Of a DNA stretch of 64,000 bases, positions 12,005-24,492 are shown piece after piece. Where the stretch lies: positions 26,012,960 to 26,076,959 of the forward strand of contig NC_092563.1 of assembly GCF_037975245.1 (NCBI RefSeq), given 5' to 3'. The translations under genes were made by a program, and so were the position numbers. Numbering within the stretch: position 1 is the stretch's first letter; the number at the start of each line of letters is the position of its first letter. This DNA is from Apostichopus japonicus. Lineage: Eukaryota > Echinodermata > Holothuroidea > Aspidochirotida > Stichopodidae. The notes below the pieces were generated by a model that worked only from the letters and a program-made list of their open reading frames with translations, searched no databases and was not told the DNA's origin.

Positions 12005-12256
12005 CTTCAATAATGATGATGTTAAATGAACATTCGGCTGTATTTCCTGATGGATCTATAAACACATATGTTACTTGTGTGGTTCCACTCTGGAAGAATT
12101 GTCCAGGAGTATGAGTTCTTGATTGGAGATTTACAGTCCCAGAGTTATCAGTAGCAGTAGGTTCACGGAATTGGACCGTGGTGCCAAATCCATTCAGAGG
12201 TATGGTCTCTGTTACATCTAGTCCTACACAAGCTATCACTGGTAATACATCGTCAA
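12005..12256 (-). CDS. HYR exon, tandem copy 4 (unit 2)
   Basis: An identical 84-codon, phase 1-1 HYR exon in a 2205-bp unit, exactly 4545 bases from the copy at 16550. Splice sites are the same as in the other copies. Confidence 0.87.
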
Positions 12257-12537
12257 CTGAAGATTTAAAATTTGAGATTTTGAATCAAATTGGCAATTCA
12301 ACTTTGAAACTACATTTGCCAAGAGCATATATTTACACAAAGCGCCATGTGTAATATTACATCAAGAATTTGATTCAAATTGACTTCAAAAGAGCAAGGA
12401 AATTGTCAATTTAATTACAGTATAAACTGAACATACAGTATAATAAATGATGACATCAACTTAGATTTGGCTGATGTAGAAATGACAAAGTTTGCAAGCT
12501 GTTAAACTACTTTAGACAAACTGATGATGCTTTGTTT

Positions 12538-12720
12538 GTTACTTGTGTGGTTCCACTCTGGAAGAATTGTCCAGGACTATGAGTTCTTAATTAAACATTT
12601 GCAGTCCCAGAGTTATCAGTAGGTTCACGGAATTGACCATGGTGCCAAATCTATTTTTAAGGGGTATGGTCTCTGTTACATCTGGACCTACACAAGCTAT
12701 TACTGGTGGTACTTGATCAA
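12538..12720 (-). pseudogene. HYR pseudoexon of unit 2
   Basis: The same lesions as the pseudoexon at 10333-10515, displaced by exactly 2205 bases. Confidence 0.7.
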
Positions 12721-14344
12721 GTGCAGCTTGAAACGTTATAGTTTTTCATTTCATTGGAAAATCACAAAAACTCTAAAATAATTGTTTTCCCTCAAATTCT
12801 GCCATCTGTTATTTCTAGTACATAGAGATTAATCAGTTAAATTTCACTCTCAACTAAAAGTAATAGGATTCTTGTACCCTATAAAGTGGATCCACATATC
12901 AAAAATGGTAATGTCATTTACAATTCAGAAGAAAGGGTTCAAGGATAAAATATGTAGCGAAGGATTAATGTCAACCATGAGAAGTAATTTCTGATCTAGA
13001 AATCTTACAAACAGGTTTGCCAATGTGGTATGAACTGGCATTAAACTTTAGAGGAATGGGGTCATTTTCTCTTTTGCAGGAGCAAAAGTAGTGGCCAAAA
13101 ATGAGAGATGATATTTATTGTTGTACATTTTGCTCAACTTAATATAGAAAATACCCTTCTGAGCTTATTAGTTATGAAAGACAACTTCTCTTGTTGTCAG
13201 AAAAAAATCACTTGTAAATGGTAAATTTTGTACAGGAAATACCTCCTACACTGTTAAAGAATAAAAGGCTCATCTATAATGAGGATCAGAATTCTTTGAA
13301 GGAAACAGCTTTAAGTCTGCCCAGAAAAAGAGAAAATATTTCATGTTTTAAAGTTTATATATTTTTAACTTTTTAAACGATTTAAAGTTTATATCCTTTT
13401 AACAGATTTTGTCACTGCATAAGTTGAATGAACAAAGATAATTTTCATAGGCATTGATTTTGGTAAACTTTCATCAGTATTTTTACCTTAGTTTTCAGTA
13501 CACAACGCATGCAGTTCATTAACTTGACCAGTCAAGTTTTATTCTACATAAGAAGGTAAGAAATGACCAATCGACCATCAATACTATCTAATGATTAAAG
13601 TTGCTGGTGCAGTGCTCAACCATCAATATTATCTCATGCTTAAAGTAGCAGGTGCAATCCTCAACCCTCAATACTATCTCATGCTAAAAGTAGCTGGTGT
13701 AGTCTTCAACCATCAATATTATCTCATGCTTAAAGTAGCTGGTGCAGTCCTCAACCATCAATATTATCTCATGTTTAAAGTAGCAGGTGCAATCCTCAAC
13801 CCTCAATACTATCTCATGCTAAAAGTAGCTGGTGTAGTCCTCAACCATCAATATTATCTCATGCTTAAAGTAGCTGGTGCAGTCCTCAACCATCAATATT
13901 ATCTCATGCTTAAAGTAGCAGGTGCAATCCTCAACACTATCTAATGATTAAAGTAGCTGGTGCAGTCCTCAACCATCAATACTATATAACACTTGAAGTA
14001 GCCGGTGCAGTCCTCAAACATCAATACTCATGCATAAAGGGGTAGGTCTTTTCATTGCATTGGAAAATCACAAAAACTCTAAAATAATTGTTTTCCCTCA
14101 AATTCTGCCATCTGTTATTTCTAGTACATAGAGATTAATCAGTTAAATTTCACTCTCAACTAAAAGTAATAGGATTCTTGTACCCTATAAAGTGGATCCA
14201 CATATCAAAAATGGTATTGTCGTTTACAAATCAGAAGAATGGGTTCAAGGATAAAATATAAAAAATGATATATTACAGACACTAAATGATACAAAGTCGG
14301 TTATTACATCACTAAATTAATCTTAAATCTCCTTGCATGCTCAC

Positions 14345-14596
14345 CTTCAATAATGATGATGTTAAATGAACATTCGGCTGTATTTCCTGATGGATCTATA
14401 AACACATATGTTACTTGTGTGGTTCCACTCTGGAAGAATTGTCCAGGAGTATGAGTTCTTGATTGGAGATTTACAGTCCCAGAGTTATCAGTAGCAGTAG
14501 GTTCACGGAATTGGACCGTGGTGCCAAATCCATTCAGAGGTATGGTCTCTGTTACATCTAGTCCTACACAAGCTATCACTGGTAATACATCGTCAA
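14345..14596 (-). CDS. HYR exon, tandem copy 3 (unit 3)
   Basis: An identical 84-codon, phase 1-1 HYR exon, exactly 4545 bases from the copy at 18890. It sits in a 2340-bp unit whose extra 135 bases are three additional 45-bp minisatellite repeats. Confidence 0.87.
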
Positions 14597-14877
14597 CTGA
14601 AGATTTAAAATTTGAGATTTTGAATCAAATTGGCAATTCAACTTTGAAACTACATTTGCCAAGAGCATATATTTACACAAAGCGCCATGTGTAATATTAC
14701 ATCAAGAATTTGATTCAAATTGACTTCAAAAGAGCAAGGAAATTGTCAATTTAATTACAGTATAAACTGAACATACAGTATAATAAATGATGACATCAAC
14801 TTAGATTTGGCTGATGTAGAAATGACAAAGTTTGCAAGCTGTTAAACTACTTTAGACAAACTGATGATGCTTTGTTT

Positions 14878-15060
14878 GTTACTTGTGTGGTTCCACTCTG
14901 GAAGAATTGTCCAGGACTATGAGTTCTTAATTAAACATTTGCAGTCCCAGAGTTATCAGTAGGTTCACGGAATTGACCATGGTGCCAAATCTATTTTTAA
15001 GGGGTATGGTCTCTGTTACATCTGGACCTACACAAGCTATTACTGGTGGTACTTGATCAA
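14878..15060 (-). pseudogene. HYR pseudoexon of unit 3
   Basis: The same lesions as the pseudoexon at 10333-10515, displaced by exactly 4545 bases. Confidence 0.7.
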
Positions 15061-16549
15061 GTGCAGCTTGAAACGTTATAGTTTTTCATTTCATTGGAAA
15101 ATCACAAAAACTCTAAAATAATTGTTTTCCCTCAAATTCTGCCATCTGTTATTTCTAGTACATAGAGATTAATCAGTTAAATTTCACTCTCAACTAAAAG
15201 TAATAGGATTCTTGTACCCTATAAAGTGGATCCACATATCAAAAATGGTAATGTCATTTACAATTCAGAAGAAAGGGTTCAAGGATAAAATATGTAGCGA
15301 AGGATTAATGTCAACCATGAGAAGTAATTTCTGATCTAGAAATCTTACAAACAGGTTTGCCAATGTGGTATGAACTGGCATTAAACTTTAGAGGAATGGG
15401 GTCATTTTCTCTTTTGCAGGAGCAAAAGTAGTGGCCAAAAATGAGAGATGATATTTATTGTTGTACATTTTGCTCAACTTAATATAGAAAATACCCTTCT
15501 GAGCTTATTAGTTATGAAAGACAACTTCTCTTGTTGTCAGAAAAAAATCACTTGTAAATGGTAAATTTTGTACAGGAAATACCTCCTACACTGTTAAAGA
15601 ATAAAAGGCTCATCTATAATGAGGATCAGAATTCTTTGAAGGAAACAGCTTTAAGTCTGCCCAGAAAAAGAGAAAATATTTCATGTTTTAAAGTTTATAT
15701 ATTTTTAACTTTTTAAACGATTTAAAGTTTATATCCTTTTAACAGATTTTGTCACTGCATAAGTTGAATGAACAAAGATAATTTTCATAGGCATTGATTT
15801 TGGTAAACTTTCATCAGTATTTTTACCTTAGTTTTCAGTACACAACGCATGCAGTTCATTAACTTGACCAGTCAAGTTTTATTCTACATAAGAAGGTAAG
15901 AAATGACCAATCGACCATCAATACTATCTAATGATTAAAGTTGCTGGTGCAGTGCTCAACCATCAATATTATCTCATGCTTAAAGTAGCAGGTGCAATCC
16001 TCAACCCTCAATACTATCTCATGCTAAAAGTAGCTGGTGTAGTCTTCAACCATCAATATTATCTCATGCTTAAAGTAGCTGGTGCAGTCCTCAACCATCA
16101 ATATTATCTCATGCTTAAAGTAGCAGGTGCAATCCTCAACACTATCTAATGATTGAAGTAGCTGGTGCAGTCCTCAACCATCAATACTATATAACACTTG
16201 AAGTAGCCGGTGCAGTCCTCAAACATCAATACTCATGCATAAAGGGGTAGGTCTTTTCATTGCATTGGAAAATCACAAAAACTCTAAAATAATTGTTTTC
16301 CCTCAAATTCTGCCATCTGTTATTTCTAGTACATAGAGATTAATCAGTTAAATTTCACTCTCAACTAAAAGTAATAGGATTCTTGTACCCTATAAAGTGG
16401 ATCCACATATCAAAAATGGTATTGTCGTTTACAAATCAGAAGAATGGGTTCAAGGATAAAATATAAAAAATGATATATTACAGACACTAAATGATACAAA
16501 GTCGGTTATTACATCACTAAATTAATCTTAAATCTCCTTGCATGCTCAC

Positions 16550-16801
16550 CTTCAATAATGATGATGTTAAATGAACATTCGGCTGTATTTCCTGATGGAT
16601 CTATAAACACATATGTTACTTGTGTGGTTCCACTCTGGAAGAATTGTCCAGGAGTATGAGTTCTTGATTGGAGATTTACAGTCCCAGAGTTATCAGTAGC
16701 AGTAGGTTCACGGAATTGGACCGTGGTGCCAAATCCATTCAGAGGTATGGTCTCTGTTACATCTAGTCCTACACAAGCTATCACTGGTAATACATCGTCA
16801 A
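16550..16801 (-). CDS. HYR exon, tandem copy 2 (unit 4)
   Basis: The same 84-codon HYR exon as at 18890-19141, with identical translation and splice sites. It sits in a 2205-bp unit. The identity extends through the introns, which points to recent duplication or gene conversion rather than selection on the protein alone. Confidence 0.87.
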
Positions 16802-17082
16802 CTGAAGATTTAAAATTTGAGATTTTGAATCAAATTGGCAATTCAACTTTGAAACTACATTTGCCAAGAGCATATATTTACACAAAGCGCCATGTGTAAT
16901 ATTACATCAAGAATTTGATTCAAATTGACTTCAAAAGAGCAAGGAAATTGTCAATTTAATTACAGTATAAACTGAACATACAGTATAATAAATGATGACA
17001 TCAACTTAGATTTGGCTGATGTAGAAATGACAAAGTTTGCAAGCTGTTAAACTACTTTAGACAAACTGATGATGCTTTGTTT

Positions 17083-17265
17083 GTTACTTGTGTGGTTCCA
17101 CTCTGGAAGAATTGTCCAGGACTATGAGTTCTTAATTAAACATTTGCAGTCCCAGAGTTATCAGTAGGTTCACGGAATTGACCATGGTGCCAAATCTATT
17201 TTTAAGGGGTATGGTCTCTGTTACATCTGGACCTACACAAGCTATTACTGGTGGTACTTGATCAA
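17083..17265 (-). pseudogene. HYR pseudoexon of unit 4
   Basis: The same lesions as the pseudoexon at 12538-12720, displaced by 4545 bases. Confidence 0.7.
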
Positions 17266-18889
17266 GTGCAGCTTGAAACGTTATAGTTTTTCATTTCATT
17301 GGAAAATCACAAAAACTCTAAAATAATTGTTTTCCCTCAAATTCTGCCATCTGTTATTTCTAGTACATAGAGATTAATCAGTTAAATTTCACTCTCAACT
17401 AAAAGTAATAGGATTCTTGTACCCTATAAAGTGGATCCACATATCAAAAATGGTAATGTCATTTACAATTCAGAAGAAAGGGTTCAAGGATAAAATATGT
17501 AGCGAAGGATTAATGTCAACCATGAGAAGTAATTTCTGATCTAGAAATCTTACAAACAGGTTTGCCAATGTGGTATGAACTGGCATTAAACTTTAGAGGA
17601 ATGGGGTCATTTTCTCTTTTGCAGGAGCAAAAGTAGTGGCCAAAAATGAGAGATGATATTTATTGTTGTACATTTTGCTCAACTTAATATAGAAAATACC
17701 CTTCTGAGCTTATTAGTTATGAAAGACAACTTCTCTTGTTGTCAGAAAAAAATCACTTGTAAATGGTAAATTTTGTACAGGAAATACCTCCTACACTGTT
17801 AAAGAATAAAAGGCTCATCTATAATGAGGATCAGAATTCTTTGAAGGAAACAGCTTTAAGTCTGCCCAGAAAAAGAGAAAATATTTCATGTTTTAAAGTT
17901 TATATATTTTTAACTTTTTAAACGATTTAAAGTTTATATCCTTTTAACAGATTTTGTCACTGCATAAGTTGAATGAACAAAGATAATTTTCATAGGCATT
18001 GATTTTGGTAAACTTTCATCAGTATTTTTACCTTAGTTTTCAGTACACAACGCATGCAGTTCATTAACTTGACCAGTCAAGTTTTATTCTACATAAGAAG
18101 GTAAGAAATGACCAATCGACCATCAATACTATCTAATGATTAAAGTTGCTGGTGCAGTGCTCAACCATCAATATTATCTCATGCTTAAAGTAGCAGGTGC
18201 AATCCTCAACCCTCAATACTATCTCATGCTAAAAGTAGCTGGTGTAGTCTTCAACCATCAATATTATCTCATGCTTAAAGTAGCTGGTGCAGTCCTCAAC
18301 CATCAATATTATCTCATGTTTAAAGTAGCAGGTGCAATCCTCAACCCTCAATACTATCTCATGCTAAAAGTAGCTGGTGTAGTCCTCAACCATCAATATT
18401 ATCTCATGCTTAAAGTAGCTGGTGCAGTCCTCAACCATCAATATTATCTCATGCTTAAAGTAGCAGGTGCAATCCTCAACACTATCTAATGATTAAAGTA
18501 GCTGGTGCAGTCCTCAACCATCAATACTATATAACACTTGAAGTAGCCGGTGCAGTCCTCAAACATCAATACTCATGCATAAAGGGGTAGGTCTTTTCAT
18601 TGCATTGGAAAATCACAAAAACTCTAAAATAATTGTTTTCCCTCAAATTCTGCCATCTGTTATTTCTAGTACATAGAGATTAATCAGTTAAATTTCACTC
18701 TCAACTAAAAGTAATAGGATTCTTGTACCCTATAAAGTGGATCCACATATCAAAAATGGTATTGTCGTTTACAAATCAGAAGAATGGGTTCAAGGATAAA
18801 ATATAAAAAATGATATATTACAGACACTAAATGATACAAAGTCGGTTATTACATCACTAAATTAATCTTAAATCTCCTTGCATGCTCAC

Positions 18890-19141
18890 CTTCAATAATG
18901 ATGATGTTAAATGAACATTCGGCTGTATTTCCTGATGGATCTATAAACACATATGTTACTTGTGTGGTTCCACTCTGGAAGAATTGTCCAGGAGTATGAG
19001 TTCTTGATTGGAGATTTACAGTCCCAGAGTTATCAGTAGCAGTAGGTTCACGGAATTGGACCGTGGTGCCAAATCCATTCAGAGGTATGGTCTCTGTTAC
19101 ATCTAGTCCTACACAAGCTATCACTGGTAATACATCGTCAA
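18890..19141 (-). CDS. HYR exon, tandem copy 1 (unit 5)
   Basis: A 252-base, 84-codon exon, phase 1-1, with acceptor ATCTTCAG and donor GAAG|GTGAGC. It encodes a HYR domain with VDDVLPVIACVG at the start, then FREPTATDNSG, GQFFQSGTTQVTY and DPSGNTAECSF. The P-P of the HYR start is L-P here, and C-P is C-V. It lies in the rightmost (2340-bp) repeat unit and is therefore the first of the five identical HYR domains in the protein. Confidence 0.87.
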
Positions 19142-19422
19142 CTGAAGATTTAAAATTTGAGATTTTGAATCAAATTGGCAATTCAACTTTGAAACTACAT
19201 TTGCCAAGAGCATATATTTACACAAAGCGCTATGTGTAATATTACATCAAGAATTTGATTCAAATTGACTTCAAAAGAGCAAGGAAATTGTCAATTTAAT
19301 TACAGTATAAACTGAACATACAGTATAATAAATGATGACATCAACTTAGATTTGGCTGATGTAGAAATGACAAAGTTTGCAAGCTGTTAAACTACTTTAG
19401 ACAAACTGATGATGCTTTGTTT

Positions 19423-19605
19423 GTTACTTGTGTGGTTCCACTCTGGAAGAATTGTCCAGGACTATGAGTTCTTAATTAAACATTTGCAGTCCCAGAGTTA
19501 TCAGTAGGTTCACGGAATTGACCATGGTGCCAAATCTATTTTTAAGGGGTATGGTCTCTGTTACATCTGGACCTACACAAGCTATTACTGGTGGTACTTG
19601 ATCAA
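19423..19605 (-). pseudogene. HYR pseudoexon of unit 5
   Basis: The same lesions as the pseudoexon at 14878-15060, displaced by 4545 bases. Confidence 0.7.
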
Positions 19606-20455
19606 GTGCAGCTTGAAACGTTATAGTTTTTCATTTCATTGGAAAATCACAAAAACTCTAAAATAATTGTTTTCCCTCAAATTCTGCCATCTGTTATTTC
19701 TAGTACATAGAGATTAATCAGTTAAATTTCACTCTCAACTAAAAGTAATAGGATTCTTGTACCCTATAAAGTGGATCCACATATCAAAAATGGTAATGTC
19801 ATTTACAATTCAGAAGAAAGGGTTCAAGGATAAAATATGTAGCGAAGGATTAATGTCAACCATGAGAAGTAATTTCTGATCTAGAAATCTTACAAACAGG
19901 TTTGCCAATGTGGTATGAACTGGCATTAAACTTTAGAGGAATGGGGTCATTTTCTCTTTTGCAGGAGCAAAAGTAGTGGCCAAAAATGAGAGATGATATT
20001 TATTGTTGTACATTTTGCTCAACTTAATATAGAAAATACCCTTCTGAGCTTATTAGTTATGAAAGACAACTTCTCTTGTTGTCAGAAAAAAATCACTTGT
20101 AAATGGTAAATTTTGTACAGGAAATACCTCCTACACTGTTAAAGAATAAAAGGCTCATCTATAATGAGGATCAGAATTCTTTGAAGGAAACAGCTTTAAG
20201 TCTGCCCAGAAAAAGAGAAAATATTTCATGTTTTAAAGTTTATATATTTTTAACTTTTTAAACGATTTAAAGTTTATATCCTTTTAACAGATTTTGTCAC
20301 TGCATAAGTTGAATGAACAAAGATAATTTTCATAGGCATTGATTTTGGTAAACTTTCATCAGTATTTTTACCTTAGTTTTCAGTACACAACGCATGCAGT
20401 TCATTAACTTGACCAGTCAAGTTTTATTCTACATAAGAAGGTAAGAAATGACCAA

Positions 20456-22357
20456 CGTGCATGTTGAAATTTTCAAATGTGCTGTACATGCGATCTGTAA
20501 TGGAAAATTGTCCAAGACATAACAGTATTTTCAAGCATCAAATCATAACTTCCCAGTTAATGCTAATGGGGAGACACCTTCAAAAGTGTGTTACTTTGAT
20601 GAATTGTAATCTCATGTTTGAATTAACCTATTTAGTTGGTTTATTGAGATTGCCAAATATTGGCCCAACAAAATATACAATTTGTCTGCGTTATGGTTCT
20701 TGCAATGCTGACTTCAAATGACCTTTGAACCCTACCAAAATTATAGGAACCTTCTACTCATTGTAGGGAAGGCCACATATCAAATACATATTCACAAAAT
20801 TTCACAAATATTGTGTTTACAATGTTTATCCAGGTTTAAACCTCTGTTGATTACAGATGACTTTTGACCTCCACCAACATTTAAGGTCATATGAACTATG
20901 CAAACTTTCAAAGGGATATTCAGATGGCTCAAGTTTGTTATCTAACAAAATTGCTGGAATTGTTTGGAATATTTAAGTCAAAGCTACGCCTGATAACATT
21001 TGTGTCATGGATATACAACTGTTAACTTTAAAATAGTGACAACTTTTGATATATATTTTGCACCAACAGGTTGAATGTCAACATGGCAATTAAGCTGAAT
21101 ATGTCTTTGCTTTTCATTTAAAATGTACAAATCATTACCAACTGAAAATAAAGTTCTTACAAACAAGTTTAAACTGACAAAAGTCAACATGAAGAGATCC
21201 TTGACAACAAAGCAAATATTCCAAATGTATCACATTTCAATGGTAAATCATGAAAAAATCATATCACAGGAAAGTAAATCTTTAGTGAACATGATGACAT
21301 CACAGACCACTGGTTGTAATTTGTTTCCTGGAGTTATGGGTTTATCTGTTAAAAACAGTTTATATTCAAGCAACCATACCAAGAGTTGAGAACATAATTG
21401 AGATATGGTTTTCAAGTAACAGTGTAAAATTTGTAAAGTTTTGTCTTTAATATTGAAATCACATTGTCCTATAAGAATGTCAGACTGGCCAATTGCTGAT
21501 CTCGACCTCTGACTCCCAGGAAAGTCAATAGGATCATAACCTCACTATATAGGGAAGGAACATGCCAAGTATTAAATCTGTCAACAATTATCTTTCTTGA
21601 AATAGAGTTTCTACAAGGTAGAGCATTACATATGCACACACATGCAGTACAAGAACACATACACTTTACTACATACTAGGTTACTTGCCCATCTCAGGTA
21701 ATTAAGTCTTGATCGATCGAAAGGGGTACAGCACCTTTCTGAAGTATATATGCCATACAACAGGGCAGCAACAGTCCTTCTTAGGGAGTTGCAGCATGTT
21801 TTATTATGAAATGGTAATTAGTTTCCTTATGCATGTGAATTCAGCCATGCACAATTTTCACAAAGTTCTATCAATGTCACAATCAACCCGATAAGTATAC
21901 ACAAAAACTTATACATGTTTATCATAGAAGCAGTCTGCACATTATAAGGAATTTTCTGGCAGGAAGATTAAATGATGACCGTTAACATGTACTTGGTATT
22001 TGTACCAGACAGTCACCTCTAGCTTCTCAGGTATCAAGTTTCCTCTACAATCAATGTGTGGTTCTGGGAATATAAGGTTTGAATTAGGGAGCCACATCAG
22101 CTGCACTGGCTACTGGTTATATGAAATGCTTGTAACTAAATTCATTCATAACAAGAATCAAATTTATATTTATTTTTTCAAAACTCTTCATTATATCACA
22201 AAATCTTTCTCATTAGTTGATAATTTCCACCTTCTTTGACCTCACTGTTAAACTTTAACAGCCATAAAATTAAAGTATAATCATAAACTTCACCAATGTT
22301 TAAAACTTTTTATTCCTGTCACTCCAATAAGAAGAATGATGTAGTAAAACAATTTAC
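20456..22357. other. Intron, nothing recognised
   Basis: A+T-rich sequence between the tandem array and the HYR exon at 22358. Short TGACCTTTGACC-like pieces near 20720 and 20860 recall the 0.9-2.9 kb repeat. No HYR, CUB or EGF-like exon was found on the minus strand. Confidence 0.5.
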
Positions 22358-22606
22358 CTTCAACGACAACAATGTTAAAACTACATGTTGCCATATTTCC
22401 GCTGTCATCCCGAAATATATAAGTAACTTCAGTTGATCCCACTAAGAAGAAATCTCCTGATGATGCCGAGCTAGTGACCAAACTAGCAGTTCCAATCGCA
22501 TCGAAGGCAGTTGGTTCTGAGAACACCACAACCGTTCCCAAACTGCCTAAAATAGCATCTCTGGTTTGGGTGCCTGGGCAGCTGATGATTGGAGGATCAT
22601 TGTCAA
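22358..22606 (-). CDS. Exon encoding HYR domain (first HYR after CUB)
   Basis: A 249-base, 83-codon exon, phase 1-1, with acceptor GCGCTAG and donor GAAG|GTAAAT. The domain starts VDNDPPIISCP, the usual D-x-x-P-P-x-I-x-C-P opening of HYR repeats. It continues with VVFSEPTAFD, GDFFLVGSTEVTY and RDDSGNMATCSF. The normally conserved D-N-S-G is D-A-I-G here, a small departure. HYR modules are immunoglobulin-like folds found in hyalin and other adhesion proteins. It is a single copy that differs clearly from the five amplified HYR exons downstream in the transcript, so it predates their expansion. Confidence 0.88.
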
Positions 22607-22639
22607 CTAGCGCATCATGAAAGAAAAGATAAACACATG

Positions 22640-22893
22640 GTTACAGGTACTTAGTCACTGGTCTCATTTTTTATTGGTCCATCCTTTAGATTTTTTCATT
22701 CAGCTCAATTGAGACATCAAATCACAACAATTATGTATGTAGACTTCATGACTCTGAGATCACCATGATGACAGGTACTTAGTTACTGTTCTAATTTATT
22801 TGTCCATCATTTAGATTTGTTGTTTAGCTCAGTTGAGATATCAAATCTAACAATTATGTATGTAGACTTCATCACTCTGAGATCACCATGGTA
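22640..22893. repeat. About 125-bp tandem duplication
   Basis: Two imperfect copies are adjacent, each running from CAGGTACTTAGT to ACTCTGAGATCACCATG and including ATTATGTATGTAGACTTCAT. They lie in the intron between the first HYR exon and the CUB exon. Confidence 0.75.
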
Positions 22894-23112
22894 ACTGCTT
22901 ATACCCACCGTCCTCAACCTTGATTTCAGTAATTCCTAAGGGGTGATTGAAAAAGTTGGTGGGTCTTTAAGGGGTCACAGAAAATTTGAGCCTGTAAAGG
23001 CTAAACAGGTCCGAAAATATTGTCAGAATAACAATAAGAGTATCAAGAAAACCAGAATATATACCTTGGATCAAAAGCATTGCCATTTGGAAGACATTAT
23101 AAGGCATATTTA

Positions 23113-23168
23113 GGGGGATGGGGTGGGGATGGGGTGGGGATGGGGTGGGGATGGGGGAGGTGGGAGGG
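23113..23168 (+). repeat. G-rich 12-bp repeat, possible G-quadruplex
   Basis: GGGGATGGGGTG-type units repeat about four times, giving many runs of four or more guanines with short loops on the plus strand. On the transcribed RNA of the minus-strand gene it would be C rich. Confidence 0.75.
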
Positions 23169-23965
23169 AGGCAGCACGGTTACTAGAACACAATGAATGC
23201 TTCAAGGTCATGACCATACAGTTATATTTCAAGAGCATTAATACATATTGGGCGTAATTGTTACACCTTCTATTATAAATTTTATAGTGGGCCTGTATGT
23301 TCCACTTAAATTTGCTATGCTATGAATGCCTACATTAGAAGGGGAAAAAATCACTCTCAAAGTTTAAATCACTTATCAGGTGAATTTGCTGCTCAAAATT
23401 TACGTGTCATAACTGAACGGATAACTGAAGGTTAAAATACCAAGAATTCTTGCTTTTCTGCAAAAGGAACTTCTGCATAATGTTGCTAACTTTAATTGTT
23501 GGTCAGAAGTTCTGGTTAATGATTCACTACATGCTTCGGAAGATCCGTCATGCAATTTGCATTTGAGATATCTGTGATATAACTTTGTTCAATCTTACAA
23601 GAACCTAATATCTGAAGGCTCCCATAGTGAGATACTATGTTTACAAGAGTATTTCATATCTTGGCCTCTGGTGACCTCAAAATTGACTCCTACAGAAAAC
23701 AATTGAGATATTGTAGTCCTTGTAAGGAAACCACATGTCAAGCATGACATGAGTGGAAATGAAAAGCTAGTAGTCAAGTATAAGAGGCCAAATCATATAC
23801 ACCACCTATGAGAGTCAACAAAGCTACAGCATACTTGAGTAGTTAACTTGTTTACCAGCTTTTCATAAGCTTCGACCTCATCCCAAACAACAACTGCAAT
23901 CCCTTCATCAAGGGATCAAACAGGATGAGAAATCTGCAATAAATAATATAAATAAGAATATGTAC

Positions 23966-24370
23966 CCTGAGCCTGCCAAGTTAGCCTGAAACCACTGCCA
24001 ACTATATTTCTGTCTGTATTGAAGTAAATCCATGCAGAATCTCCAGGGATGGAGAAAGGATCTGGTCTAGAGGGTTGCGCTTGATTGCGTAATCTGTTAT
24101 CAAAGAAGTATACCAGATTGCCACCACTACCAGAAGGGCCGAGGGTACGAATCTCAATGTCAGTATTGTCAAATTCAAGACCAGCTCCAACAAATAGGTC
24201 ATCCTTCAATTCTTCTACATCAAAAATGCCGTCAAATGAGAATTGAATCTCTAATGCTCCAGGAATGAAGAGGAGGTAAACATCTCCCCTCCTGTCTTCA
24301 TAGTTGTTAGGATAGTTTATTGAAGTGAAAAAGTTCTGGCTACAACCATAGCAAGTTTGCAGTGAAGTAA
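23966..24370 (-). CDS. Exon encoding a CUB domain
   Basis: A 405-base exon (135 codons), phase 1-1, with acceptor TCTCCACAG and a phase-1 donor GCTCAGG|GTACAT. The product begins with C-x2-C, followed by FTSINYPNNYEDRRG, which matches the S-P-x-Y-P-x-x-Y start of CUB domains. It then has a beta-rich body with an acidic DVEELKDD stretch, and ends WIYFNTDRNIVGSGFRLTW, the standard CUB C-terminal strand. Only the two N-terminal cysteines are present, so the usual second CUB disulphide is absent. CUB modules mediate protein or carbohydrate binding outside the cell. A perfect 78-base palindrome lies 45 bases before its acceptor. Confidence 0.85.
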
Positions 24371-24414
24371 CTGTGGAGAATCAAAGAAAACCAAACTTAA
24401 AAAAAGACAAAATT

Positions 24415-24492
24415 TGAAACCTGAGTAGAAAGTGGTAAGGTGTTAAAGCATCATGATGCTTTAACACCTTACCACTTTCTACTCAGGTTTCA
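24415..24492. repeat. Perfect 78-base palindrome
   Basis: The 39-base arms are exact complements with no spacer; the centre is CATCATGATG at about 24453/24454. The arm begins TGAAACCTGAGTAGAAAGTG. It lies 45 bases upstream (in transcript sense) of the CUB exon acceptor. It may be a natural fold-back or an assembly or cloning artefact. Confidence 0.9.

Larger units (their letters stand above)
8939..20455. repeat. Higher-order tandem array of HYR-exon units (2205/2340 bp)
   Basis: Five units each contain, left to right, 45-bp minisatellite repeats, an intact HYR exon, a HYR pseudoexon and about 0.9 kb of intron. Junctions are sharp: the unit end (AGAAATGACCAA) is followed by TCGACCATCAATACTATC at 11366, 13571, 15911 and 18116, and by unique sequence at 20456. 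Units 2-5 measure 2205, 2340, 2205 and 2340 bases, so a 4545-bp dimer is duplicated. The 135-base length difference is three 45-bp repeats. Copies are almost identical; the clearest single difference seen is C to T at about 19231. Confidence 0.93.

Noticed and set aside
7441-20455. CRISPR-like array
   Set aside because: The repeats are contiguous with no unique spacers and belong to a eukaryotic intron.
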